This document shows positions 53,192-60,153 of a stretch of DNA of 64,000 nt, piece after piece. The stretch is from Streptomyces globisporus (lineage in GTDB: Bacteria > Actinomycetota > Actinomycetes > Streptomycetales > Streptomycetaceae), in the NCBI GenBank assembly GCA_014649555.1, contig BMTG01000001.1, forward strand, positions 124,001 to 188,000. The letters run 5' to 3'. Every line of letters begins with the position of its first letter. The stretch's first letter is position 1. A model generated the notes under the pieces. The model saw only the letters and a list, made by a program, of their open reading frames with translations. It was not told where the DNA came from and searched no databases. Made by a program: the position numbers and the translations under genes.

Positions 53192-53770
53192 ATGACGGAT
53201 GCGACGCCATTCACCTGGGGACCGTTCCTGCGCGACTGGAGCGGGGAGTGGTCGGATTCCCTGTCCGACGACGGGACGCACGCGCGGGAGGACGAGACCG
53301 CCCGGCGGGATCGTCGGCTGGGGTTTCCGGCGGCGCCCGAGGAGCGGATCGCGGCACTGGAGGAGCACCTCGGCCGGCGGATGCCCCCGTCCTACCGGGA
53401 GTTCCTCGCCGTCAGCGACGTTGGCGGCACGCGGGCGGGTTCATCACCCTGCTGGCGGGGACCACGGAGGCCCGCTGGCACAACGACGCGTCCGGGCTCG
53501 CGGCGATGTTCGAGGAGTATCTGGACGAGGACCCCACCCCCGAAGAGCTGCGGGACGTGGCGGTCTGGCGCCGCGGGCTCCAGCTGGACGTCGAGTCCGA
53601 CGCGATGAGTGTCGTGCTGGATCCCGGGGACGTGGACGAGAACGGCGAGTGGGCCGTCTACACCTGGGCGAGCTGGCGGGCGCACATGCGTTCGCTCCGC
53701 GGGCGGCGGGAGTCCCGCACCACCCCAGCGGTTCCCGGACTTCGCCACGTTCATGCGAGACATGCACCGG
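53192..53770 (+). pseudogene. Frameshifted SMI1/KNR4-family gene
   Basis: From ATG 53192 the frame reads MTDATPFTWGPFLRDWSG through RMPPSYREFLAVSD, a standard SMI1/KNR4 N-terminus. Restoring one missing G beside 53420 gives SDGWRHAGGFITLLAG and continues in the new frame through MFEEYLDEDPTPEELRD and NGEWAVYTWASWRAHM. A second shift near 53725-53740 is needed to read QRFPDFATFMRDMHREAL. SMI1/KNR4 proteins often serve as immunity proteins in polymorphic-toxin systems; no toxin gene is adjacent. One or both shifts might be sequencing errors, but two in 330 bp argue for decay. Confidence 0.8.
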
Positions 53771-54240
53771 GAGGCGCTCGCTGGAGCTTCGCCTTCGACG
53801 GCGACCGTCCGCGCCTCGCACCGCAGCGATTCGTCTCTCCGGCCGCTGCCGCCTGCGCGGACGCCCGTGCCGTGGTCGTGTGGGGCGGTCTGCGGGACGG
53901 GCACGGGAACCCGTTCTTCCACCTCTCCGTGGCGAAGGCCGGTGCGGAGCTGTACGCCTCCACGTACGCGGACGGAGAGGTGCGGCGGACCGGGCCGATC
54001 CCACCGGACCTGGACCCGGACCGGTTCTTCACGTCCCAGGAGGAGCCCGCCGGAACGGAGGCGGTCATCAGGACGGAACGGGCACTGCTGGAGGCGATAG
54101 CCGGCGAGTTCGGAGTACATCTGCCGCGCCACGCGATCACGTGGGGACGGCTGCACACGTTCACCACCCGCTCCTGGACCCGGCCGCCGCAGGACGGGGA
54201 GACTTTCTCCGTGATCAGGTTCGAGTGGGGCTCGAACTGA
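53771..54240 (+). pseudogene. C-terminal fragment of an unknown protein fused to the SMI1 relic
   Basis: From about 53775 the frame reads WSFAFDGDRPRL, then AVVVWGGLRDGHGNPFFHLS, AGAELYASTYADGEVRRTGP and TEAVIRTERALLEAIAGEFG to the stop at 54240. Coding character is good, but there is no start codon or ribosome-binding site and no resemblance to SMI1. It looks like the 3' part of another gene brought next to the SMI1 relic by deletion. I do not recognise the family. Alternatively it is the natural C-terminus of a longer SMI1-fused protein. Confidence 0.5.
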
Positions 54241-54322
54241 CGGCGGCGGGGCGCCCTTCCGACGCGTATGCCGCACGCCGGCCCGGCCGGACGGGACACG
54301 CGGGCGACCGGATGCGCCGTCC

Positions 54323-55381
54323 TCACCCCGGCAGCAGCCGTACCGCCGCGTCCCGCAGCCGGGTGCGTTCCGTGCTCATGAAGCGGTGCAGGGTCCGGGA
54401 GGCGAACGCGGTGCGCTGGGCGCTGCGGCGGCGTTCGCGGTCGTAGGCGCGCAGGGCTCCGGCGATGCCCGCCGGGCCCGGGGGCGCCGCGGTGAGCGCG
54501 CGGGTCAGGGCGTCGGCGTCCAGGATCGCGGTGCAGGCGCCCTGGCCCAGGTTGGGCGTCATGGCGTGGGCCGCGTCGCCGACCAGGGCAACCTGGCCCG
54601 AGGCTCCGGCCGAGACGAAGGACGGCAGCGCCGGGTGCAGGTGGCGCATCTCGTAGCGGATCCAGGTCGCCGGGTCGGTGGCGGCCAGGATGCGCGGGAT
54701 CGGGTCGTGCCAGCCGGCGAAGAGGCCGCGCAGTTCGTCGGCCGTGGTGGCCTCGGGGGCGGTCGCGTACCAGTTGGTGCGGCTCGGTTCGACCGGGGTC
54801 AGCCCGAAGAAGCGGCCGCTCCCCCAGGTCTCGCCGTGCACCGGGCTCTCGATGTCGGCGATGCCGATCCAGGCGACGGTGCCGACCTCGCGCGGGCCGC
54901 TGCGGTCGCCGAAGCAGGCGGTGCGGACGGCGCTGCGGATGCCGTCGGCGCCGATCACCAGGTCCTGCCCGGCGGCGAGGGCGTCCACATCGGTGACACG
55001 CTCGCCGAGTTTGACGGGTACGTCGCCGAAGGCGTCCAGGCCCGCGAGCAGGGCGTCGAGCAAGTACGGCCGGGAGATAAGGAGTTCGGGGCGTCCTGCC
55101 TTGCGTTCGATGCGTTCCAGTGGGAGCCGGGCGATCGACGTCCCGTCCGGGGTGCGGATGTGCGCGTCGCGGTAGGGCACGGCGTGCTCGCGCAGGACGT
55201 CGCCGACGCCGAGCCGGTCCAGCGCGGACTGTGCGGTGGGGTGGATACCGAAGGCCGCTCCGTACCGCTCCAGTTCCGTGCGGCGCTCCAGCACCGTCAC
55301 GCTCCAGCCCGCGCGGCGGAGCCCGATCGCGGTCGCCAGTCCGCCGATGCCCGCGCCGACCACGGTCGCCGTCCCTGTCAT
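54323..55381 (-). CDS. FAD-dependent aromatic-ring monooxygenase
   Basis: This 352-residue group A flavoprotein starts at ATG 55381, with GGGAG ~6 nt upstream. The Rossmann motif VVGAGIGGLATAIGLRRAG begins at residue ~7. DLVIGADGIRS (~143) is the DG motif and VALVGDAAHAMTPNLGQGA (~283) the GD motif that binds the flavin ribityl chain. These enzymes hydroxylate small aromatic substrates with NAD(P)H and oxygen. It diverges from the TetR gene over 84 bp with palindromic sequence, so it is very probably the repressor's target. Confidence 0.92.
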   Translation of the reverse strand: MTGTATVVGAGIGGLATAIGLRRAGWSVTVLERRTELERYGAAFGIHPTAQSALDRLGVGDVLREHAVPYRDAHIRTPDGTSIARLPLERIERKAGRPELLISRPYLLDALLAGLDAFGDVPVKLGERVTDVDALAAGQDLVIGADGIRSAVRTACFGDRSGPREVGTVAWIGIADIESPVHGETWGSGRFFGLTPVEPSRTNWYATAPEATTADELRGLFAGWHDPIPRILAATDPATWIRYEMRHLHPALPSFVSAGASGQVALVGDAAHAMTPNLGQGACTAILDADALTRALTAAPPGPAGIAGALRAYDRERRRSAQRTAFASRTLHRFMSTERTRLRDAAVRLLPG

Positions 55382-55419
55382 GTCGCGCTCCCGAAGCTCG
55401 TAGGACCCCGCAGAAGAGT

Positions 55420-55453
55420 CACCACATCTGTGGTACCACGACTGGGGTAGTAT
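55420..55453. promoter_or_regulatory. Probable TetR operator and promoter between monooxygenase and regulator
   Basis: GTGGTACCAC at 55430-55439 is a perfect 10-bp palindrome overlapping CCACATCTGTGG at 55422-55433. TAGTAT at 55448-55453 is a good -10 for the TetR gene, so a bound repressor would block it. Confidence 0.65.
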
Positions 55454-55465
55454 CGGCAAGGACGG

Positions 55466-56092
55466 ATGGCGGAGACGGCGAGGACGAGGGAGCGGGCGCG
55501 GGTGAATCCGGACCGGCGGGACCGGCTGCGGGACGCGGCGATCGAGGTGCTGGCCCGGGACGGCGGGCGCGGGCTGACACACCGGGCCGTGGACCAGGCC
55601 GCCGAGGTGCCGTCCGGCACCACCAAGAACTACTTCCCGACCCGGGACGCCGTCCTCCGCGCGGTGGCGGAGCGCTGCCTGGAGCAGTACCTGGCACTCA
55701 CCGAACAGCTGGCCGCCGGCCCGGGCCCCGCGGACCGCGAGGGGCTGGTGGCCCTCTTCCGCTCGCTCCTGGAGAACGTCGCGGGGCCGGGGCGCGCCCG
55801 CCTCCTCGCGGTGCTGGAGCTCCAGGCCGAGGCGACCCGCCGGCCCTGGCTCTCCGGCATCCTCGACCCGATGGCGAGCGGCGACTTCGCGGGCTTCGAG
55901 CTGGCCCAGCGCGCCGCCGGGCTGCCCGTGACCCCGCAGCGGGCCGCCGTCGTCACCCTCGCCCTGCACGCGGCGGTCCCGCATCTCCTGACGGACGGAC
56001 CCGGCACACTCGCGGCAGCCGGGCTCGACGATCCCGACCGCTTCGTGCGCGATCTCCTGGACACGGTGTACCCGCCGGACGCGACCGCCTGA
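55466..56092 (+). CDS. TetR-family transcriptional repressor
   Basis: This 208-residue protein has an N-terminal helix-turn-helix (RDRLRDAAIEVLARDGGRGL, then THRAVDQAAEVPSGTTKNYF), typical of TetR proteins. The C-terminal helical ligand-binding domain is AL-rich. AAGGACGG lies directly before ATG 55466. It probably autoregulates and represses the divergent FAD monooxygenase gene, responding to an aromatic substrate. The 3' end is echoed in a direct repeat. Confidence 0.93.
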   Translation: MAETARTRERARVNPDRRDRLRDAAIEVLARDGGRGLTHRAVDQAAEVPSGTTKNYFPTRDAVLRAVAERCLEQYLALTEQLAAGPGPADREGLVALFRSLLENVAGPGRARLLAVLELQAEATRRPWLSGILDPMASGDFAGFELAQRAAGLPVTPQRAAVVTLALHAAVPHLLTDGPGTLAAAGLDDPDRFVRDLLDTVYPPDATA

Positions 56093-56125
56093 GCACCCCC
56101 GGCCGCCGGACGCGACCACCCGAGC
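56072..56125. repeat. 23-bp direct repeat at the TetR gene stop
   Basis: 56072-56094 (CCGCCGGACGCGACCGCCTG plus AGC) contains the stop TGA at 56090-56092. 56103-56125 matches it at 21 of 23 bases, 31 bp on, with the TGA changed to CGA. Confidence 0.8.
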
Positions 56126-56548
56126 GCACGCGACCCGCCCGGCAGCGACGACCTGAAGCCCGCGCCCCGACCCCGGAGGGATCCCGCACCCTGACGGACC
56201 GACACATTCCGGCGCGCGGATCTGGCCAGAACCCGACGCCGTCTCACCTGACGGTCATCACACCTCTTCCCGCCCGCGACGGCCCGGTGACCTTTGCGCG
56301 CGAAACCTGTGACCACCCTGTGAATACCGGGCTCCAGAACGCCCGGTAACACTGCGGCAATGATCGGCGAAACGTCCGCTTAACGAACATGACCTTTCCG
56401 GCAACGAACGAAAACCGGCCAAGTTGTTGACGCGCTCCTGACAGGCACGGTCGTCGGCTGACACTCTTCACCCCGTTCTGCGCACCGCCTGCACCGTCCG
56501 GACAGCCCGTCCAGGCCGCCCGGTACCCCCCTCGCAGAAGGAGTCCGC
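56126..56548. other. Intergenic region before the metalloprotease gene
   Basis: No gene is supported. The 3' half (56290-56440) is relatively AT-rich. It contains two CCTGTGA copies 12 bp apart near 56308 and a CCGGGC/GCCCGG hairpin near 56327-56346. TTGACG near 56426 lacks a suitable -10. Regulation of the secreted protease probably resides here. Confidence 0.4.
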
Positions 56549-58594
56549 GTGAGATCCACGCCCAGCCGTCGCGCCACCGCGACCGGCGCTCTGATAGCCG
56601 CAGCAGCCCTCATCGCCGTCGCCGTCCCGTCCGGCGCCGCGACCGCCACCTCCGCCCCCGCCTCGGCCCCGCTCGGCGGCATCACCGCCGGCACGAAGGC
56701 CGACCCGGGCGCCCTGCCCGCCAAGCTCTCCCCCGCCCAGCGCGCGGAGCTGCTCAGCGAGGCGAACGCCACGAAGGCGGCCACCGCCAAGGAGCTCGGT
56801 CTCGGGTCCACCGAGAAGCTCGTGGTGCGTGACGTGGTCCAGGACCGCGACGGCACCACACACACCCGCTACGAGCGCACCCTCGACGGGCTCCCCGTCC
56901 TCGGCGGCGACCTCGTGGTCAAGGAGTCCGCGGCCGGGGCCACCGAGGGCGTCAGCAAGGCGTCGAAGGCGACCAGCGCGCAGCTGAAGGCCGTCGGCCT
57001 GACCGCCGACGTGGCCCCGGCCGCCGCCGAGAAGCAGGCGCTCGGCGCGGCCAAGGCCGAGGGTTCGAAGGCCAAGAAGGCGGAGAACGCCCCGCGCAAG
57101 GTGGTCTGGCTGGGCGGCGGCTCCCCGCAGCTCGCGTACGAGACCGTGGTCGGCGGACTCCAGCACGACGGCACCCCGAACGAGCTGCACGTGCTCACCG
57201 ACGCCACCTCGGGCGAGAAGCTCTACGAGTGGCAGGCCGTCCACAACGGCACGGGCAACACGCAGTACAACGGCCAGGTCACCCTGGGCACCGCGCCCTC
57301 GTACACCCTGACCGACACCACGCGCGGCAACCACAAGACGTACAACCTGAACCGGGGCAGCTCCGGCACCGGCACGCTGTTCTCCGGACCGGACGACATC
57401 TGGGGCGACGGCACTCCGCAGAACGCCGAGACGGCCGGCGCGGACGCCCATTACGGCGCGGCCGAGACGTGGGACTACTACAAGAACGTGCACGGCCGCT
57501 CCGGCATCCGCGGTGACGGCGTCGGCGCGTACTCCCGTGTCCACTACGGCAACAACTACGTCAACGCGTTCTGGCAGGACAGCTGCTTCTGCATGACGTA
57601 CGGCGACGGCAGCGGCAACGTCAAGCCGCTGACCTCCCTGGACGTGGCCGCCCACGAGATGACGCACGGTCTGACCTCGGTCACCGCCAAGCTCGTCTAC
57701 AGCGGTGAGTCCGGCGGTCTCAACGAGGCCACCTCCGACATCTTCGCCGCCGGTGTGGAGTTCTACTCCAACACCACCCAGGACCCGGGCGACTACCTGG
57801 TCGGCGAGAAGATCGACATCAACGGCAACGGCACGCCGCTGCGCTACATGGACAAGCCTTCGAAGGACGGCTCGTCCAAGGACTACTGGTACTCGGGCAT
57901 CGGCAACGTCGACGTCCACTACTCCTCGGGCCCGGCGAACCACTGGTTCTACCTGCTCTCCGAGGGCAGTGGCGCCAAGACCGTCAACGGGGTCAACTAC
58001 GACTCGCCGACCTCCGACGGCCTCCCGGTGACCGGCATCGGCCGGGACAAGGCGCTGCAGATCTGGTTCAAGGCGCTCACCACGAAGTTCACCTCGACGA
58101 CCAACTACGCCGCCGCCCGCACGGGCACGCTCGCGGTCGCCAGTGAGCTGTACGGTGCCACCAGCCCCGAGTACGCGGCCGTGGCCCACGCCTGGGCCGG
58201 CATCAACGTCGGCGCCCGCCCCGGCGGCGGCGACCCCGACCCGGGCGGCAAGGTGTTCGAGAACACCACCGCGGTGAACATTCCGGACGCCGGTGCGGCC
58301 GTCACCAGCTCGGTCACCGTCTCCGGTGTCGCCGGCAACGCGCCGAGCGCCCTCAAGGTGGACGTGAACATCTCGCACACCTGGCGCGGTGACCTGGTCG
58401 TCGACCTGGTGGCCCCGGACGGCACGGCCTACCGGCTGAAGAACTCCTCCTCCGGCGACTCCGCGGACAACGTGGTGGCGACCTACACGGTCAACGCCTC
58501 GTCCGAGGTCGCCAACGGGGTCTGGAAGCTGAAGGTCCAGGACGTCGCACGGCAGGACACCGGAAAGATCAACAGCTTCAAGCTGACCTTCTGA
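56549..58594 (+). CDS. Secreted M4 metalloprotease (thermolysin/griselysin-like) with P-domain
   Basis: This is a 681-residue preproenzyme. It starts at GTG 56549, with GAAGGAG ~7 nt upstream. A signal peptide covers residues 1-31 (ALIAAAALIAVAVPSGAAT). The FTP/PepSY propeptide (~45-220) includes RYERTLDGLPVLGGDLVVKE. The catalytic domain follows, with zinc motif VAAHEMTHGLTS (~369), third ligand GLNEATSDIF (~391) and the proton-donor His region VHYSSGPANHWFYLLSEG (~454). The C-terminal ~110 residues are a proprotein-convertase P-domain (ISHTWRGDLVVDLVAPDGTA). It is an extracellular neutral protease. A strong convergent terminator follows. Confidence 0.95.
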   Translation: MRSTPSRRATATGALIAAAALIAVAVPSGAATATSAPASAPLGGITAGTKADPGALPAKLSPAQRAELLSEANATKAATAKELGLGSTEKLVVRDVVQDRDGTTHTRYERTLDGLPVLGGDLVVKESAAGATEGVSKASKATSAQLKAVGLTADVAPAAAEKQALGAAKAEGSKAKKAENAPRKVVWLGGGSPQLAYETVVGGLQHDGTPNELHVLTDATSGEKLYEWQAVHNGTGNTQYNGQVTLGTAPSYTLTDTTRGNHKTYNLNRGSSGTGTLFSGPDDIWGDGTPQNAETAGADAHYGAAETWDYYKNVHGRSGIRGDGVGAYSRVHYGNNYVNAFWQDSCFCMTYGDGSGNVKPLTSLDVAAHEMTHGLTSVTAKLVYSGESGGLNEATSDIFAAGVEFYSNTTQDPGDYLVGEKIDINGNGTPLRYMDKPSKDGSSKDYWYSGIGNVDVHYSSGPANHWFYLLSEGSGAKTVNGVNYDSPTSDGLPVTGIGRDKALQIWFKALTTKFTSTTNYAAARTGTLAVASELYGATSPEYAAVAHAWAGINVGARPGGGDPDPGGKVFENTTAVNIPDAGAAVTSSVTVSGVAGNAPSALKVDVNISHTWRGDLVVDLVAPDGTAYRLKNSSSGDSADNVVATYTVNASSEVANGVWKLKVQDVARQDTGKINSFKLTF

Positions 58595-58630
58595 TCCGCC
58601 GGATCCGACCGATCCACCCGCTGTGACCGT

Positions 58631-58664
58631 ACGGCCCGGAAGAGGGACACCTCTTCCGGGCCGT
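58631..58664. terminator. Bidirectional terminator
   Basis: ACGGCCCGGAAGAG (58631-58644) pairs over 14 bp with CTCTTCCGGGCCGT (58651-58664), between the convergent metalloprotease and alginate-lyase-like genes. Confidence 0.88.
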
Positions 58665-58687
58665 TCGTCAGGGTGCGAAAGGCCGCG

Positions 58688-59908
58688 TCAGGCCGGGTTG
58701 TCCGCGTGGGTCAGGGTCTCCCAGGCGACGAAGAGGTTGTTCGACCCTGCGGGCCGCTGCCGCTCGGTCAGCGTCTGCGTGTTGGTCATCGCGTACCCGA
58801 GGCGGTTGGCGAGCGCGTTGAAGCCGACCTCGGTGACCGGCCCCAGACTGTCCTTGAGAGAGCCGCCGCAGAGCGAGGACGGCACGGGCGTACCCAGCTG
58901 GTGCTTGGCGTGCAGCCCCATCGCGTGCCGCAGCCGGTCGGCGATCTCCGGGTAGAGGTCCTGGCCCTGGATGCGGCTGGTCTCGGCGATGTGGGAGATC
59001 GCGGAGAGGCCGTAGCCGGTGTGGGTCAGGTCCCGGCAGGTCTCCTGGGAGAGCCCGTCCATGAAGGTGGACTGCCCCTGCCAGTAGTTGATGACTTTCG
59101 CCCGGGTGTCGAGCCCGCTGCCGGGGGCGACCTTCGGCAGCGAACCGTCGGCGTTCACATATATGTACGCGGGGACACGTCCGCGGAACTTGCCGACGGC
59201 CTTGTCGTAGGCGGCGCGGTCCTCCAGGAAGACCGCGATCCCGATCGCCGCCTCGGTCATGGACAGCTCCCAGTTGCCGTTGGAGTGGGAGCCGTTGGTG
59301 ACCTCGGGGAGGTACACATTGCGCAGCATCGTTCCGAAGCGGCCGGAGCCCGGCCAGCTGCTGTAGGTGTACTTGATGATCTCGGCGGCGCGCGGCCAGG
59401 AGGAGCCGGCCCAGCCGGCCTGGAGCGGCGCGTTGCTGTTGGTGTGGTCCTTGATCACGGCCGACCAGGCGTCCATGATCTGGATCGCCTTCTGGGCATA
59501 GCGGGCGTCCTGGGTGATGTACCAGGCGAGCGAGAGCGTGTACGCGGCGATGGCGTCCTCGCGCTCGTCCGTGCAGCCATTGTTGGGGTTGGAGTACGAG
59601 CCGCACTCGACGACCCCGCGCGGCTTGGCGGTCCGGGTCAGGGAGGCGTACTTGCTGCCCATCATCTGGTCGTAGGCGCTCTTCCAGGGCTGGGCGCCCG
59701 CCTGGACCCGGCCCCGGACGAAGTCCAGCTGGGGGCGGCTGACGAGCACGCCGGGGTGGGTGAAGTCCGCCGGGGCGGCGGCCTGGACAGGTGCCCGGCC
59801 GGGCGTCGTGGATCTCTCCGCCACGGCGGGTGCGGCGAGGGCCGCGGTGAGCAGCGCGGCCAGGGCTGCGGCGGTGCCGAGGACGCGGGGAATGGTGCCG
59901 GTACGCAT
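58688..59908 (-). CDS. Secreted alginate-lyase-family polysaccharide lyase
   Basis: This 406-residue protein starts at ATG 59908 (MRTGTIPRVLG), with GGAAGG 8 nt upstream. Signal peptide ~1-30 (LAALLTAALAAPAVA). The mature part is an alpha-helical toroid of the alginate_lyase (PL5-like) family: HPGVLVSRPQLDFVRGRVQA, AIQIMDAWSAVIKDHTNSNA, EVTNGSHSNGNWELSMTEAA (with the Asn/His-containing active-site region) and YGLSAISHIAETSRIQGQDL. The substrate may be alginate or another uronic acid polymer. It has a good promoter 104-132 bp upstream. It is monocistronic. Confidence 0.87.
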   Translation of the reverse strand: MRTGTIPRVLGTAAALAALLTAALAAPAVAERSTTPGRAPVQAAAPADFTHPGVLVSRPQLDFVRGRVQAGAQPWKSAYDQMMGSKYASLTRTAKPRGVVECGSYSNPNNGCTDEREDAIAAYTLSLAWYITQDARYAQKAIQIMDAWSAVIKDHTNSNAPLQAGWAGSSWPRAAEIIKYTYSSWPGSGRFGTMLRNVYLPEVTNGSHSNGNWELSMTEAAIGIAVFLEDRAAYDKAVGKFRGRVPAYIYVNADGSLPKVAPGSGLDTRAKVINYWQGQSTFMDGLSQETCRDLTHTGYGLSAISHIAETSRIQGQDLYPEIADRLRHAMGLHAKHQLGTPVPSSLCGGSLKDSLGPVTEVGFNALANRLGYAMTNTQTLTERQRPAGSNNLFVAWETLTHADNPA

Positions 59909-60011
59909 GGGGGGTGCCTTCCGGTGGGGTGGCGGTTCAACGGCCCGACCCGGCAAGAGAGTTCATGGGTGTGAATGCTGGGCCGCATGATGAACCGTGC
60001 GATGAGTCAGG

Positions 60012-60040
60012 AACGTAAAGCCATTCCATGGACACGTCAA
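60012..60040 (-). promoter_or_regulatory. Promoter of the alginate-lyase-like gene
   Basis: On the minus strand TTGACG (60040-60035) and TACGTT (60017-60012) are separated by 17 nt. This is a close match to the vegetative sigma consensus. The sequence between contains CCATGG. Confidence 0.7.
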
Positions 60041-60065
60041 GGTTCTGTGTTCACTCCACGAAGGA

Positions 60066-60099
60066 ACCACCGGCCCACGCGCACCACCGGCCCACGCGC
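60066..60099. repeat. Perfect 17-bp tandem duplication
   Basis: ACCACCGGCCCACGCGC occurs at 60066-60082 and again at 60083-60099, just beyond the glgP terminator hairpin. No function is apparent. Confidence 0.85.
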
Positions 60100-60100
60100 A

Positions 60101-60131
60101 GGGGCCCGGCACCGTGTGGGTGCCGGGCCCC
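60101..60131 (-). terminator. Terminator of glgP
   Basis: GGGGCCCGGCAC (60101-60112) pairs over 12 bp with GTGCCGGGCCCC (60120-60131). It lies 23 bp past the stop at 60154. Confidence 0.85.
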
Positions 60132-60153
60132 TCGGGTCCGCGATGAGGCGCGC

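Noticed and set aside
56400-56460. TTGACG considered as the -35 of the metalloprotease promoter
   Set aside because: No acceptable -10 hexamer at 16-19 nt spacing.
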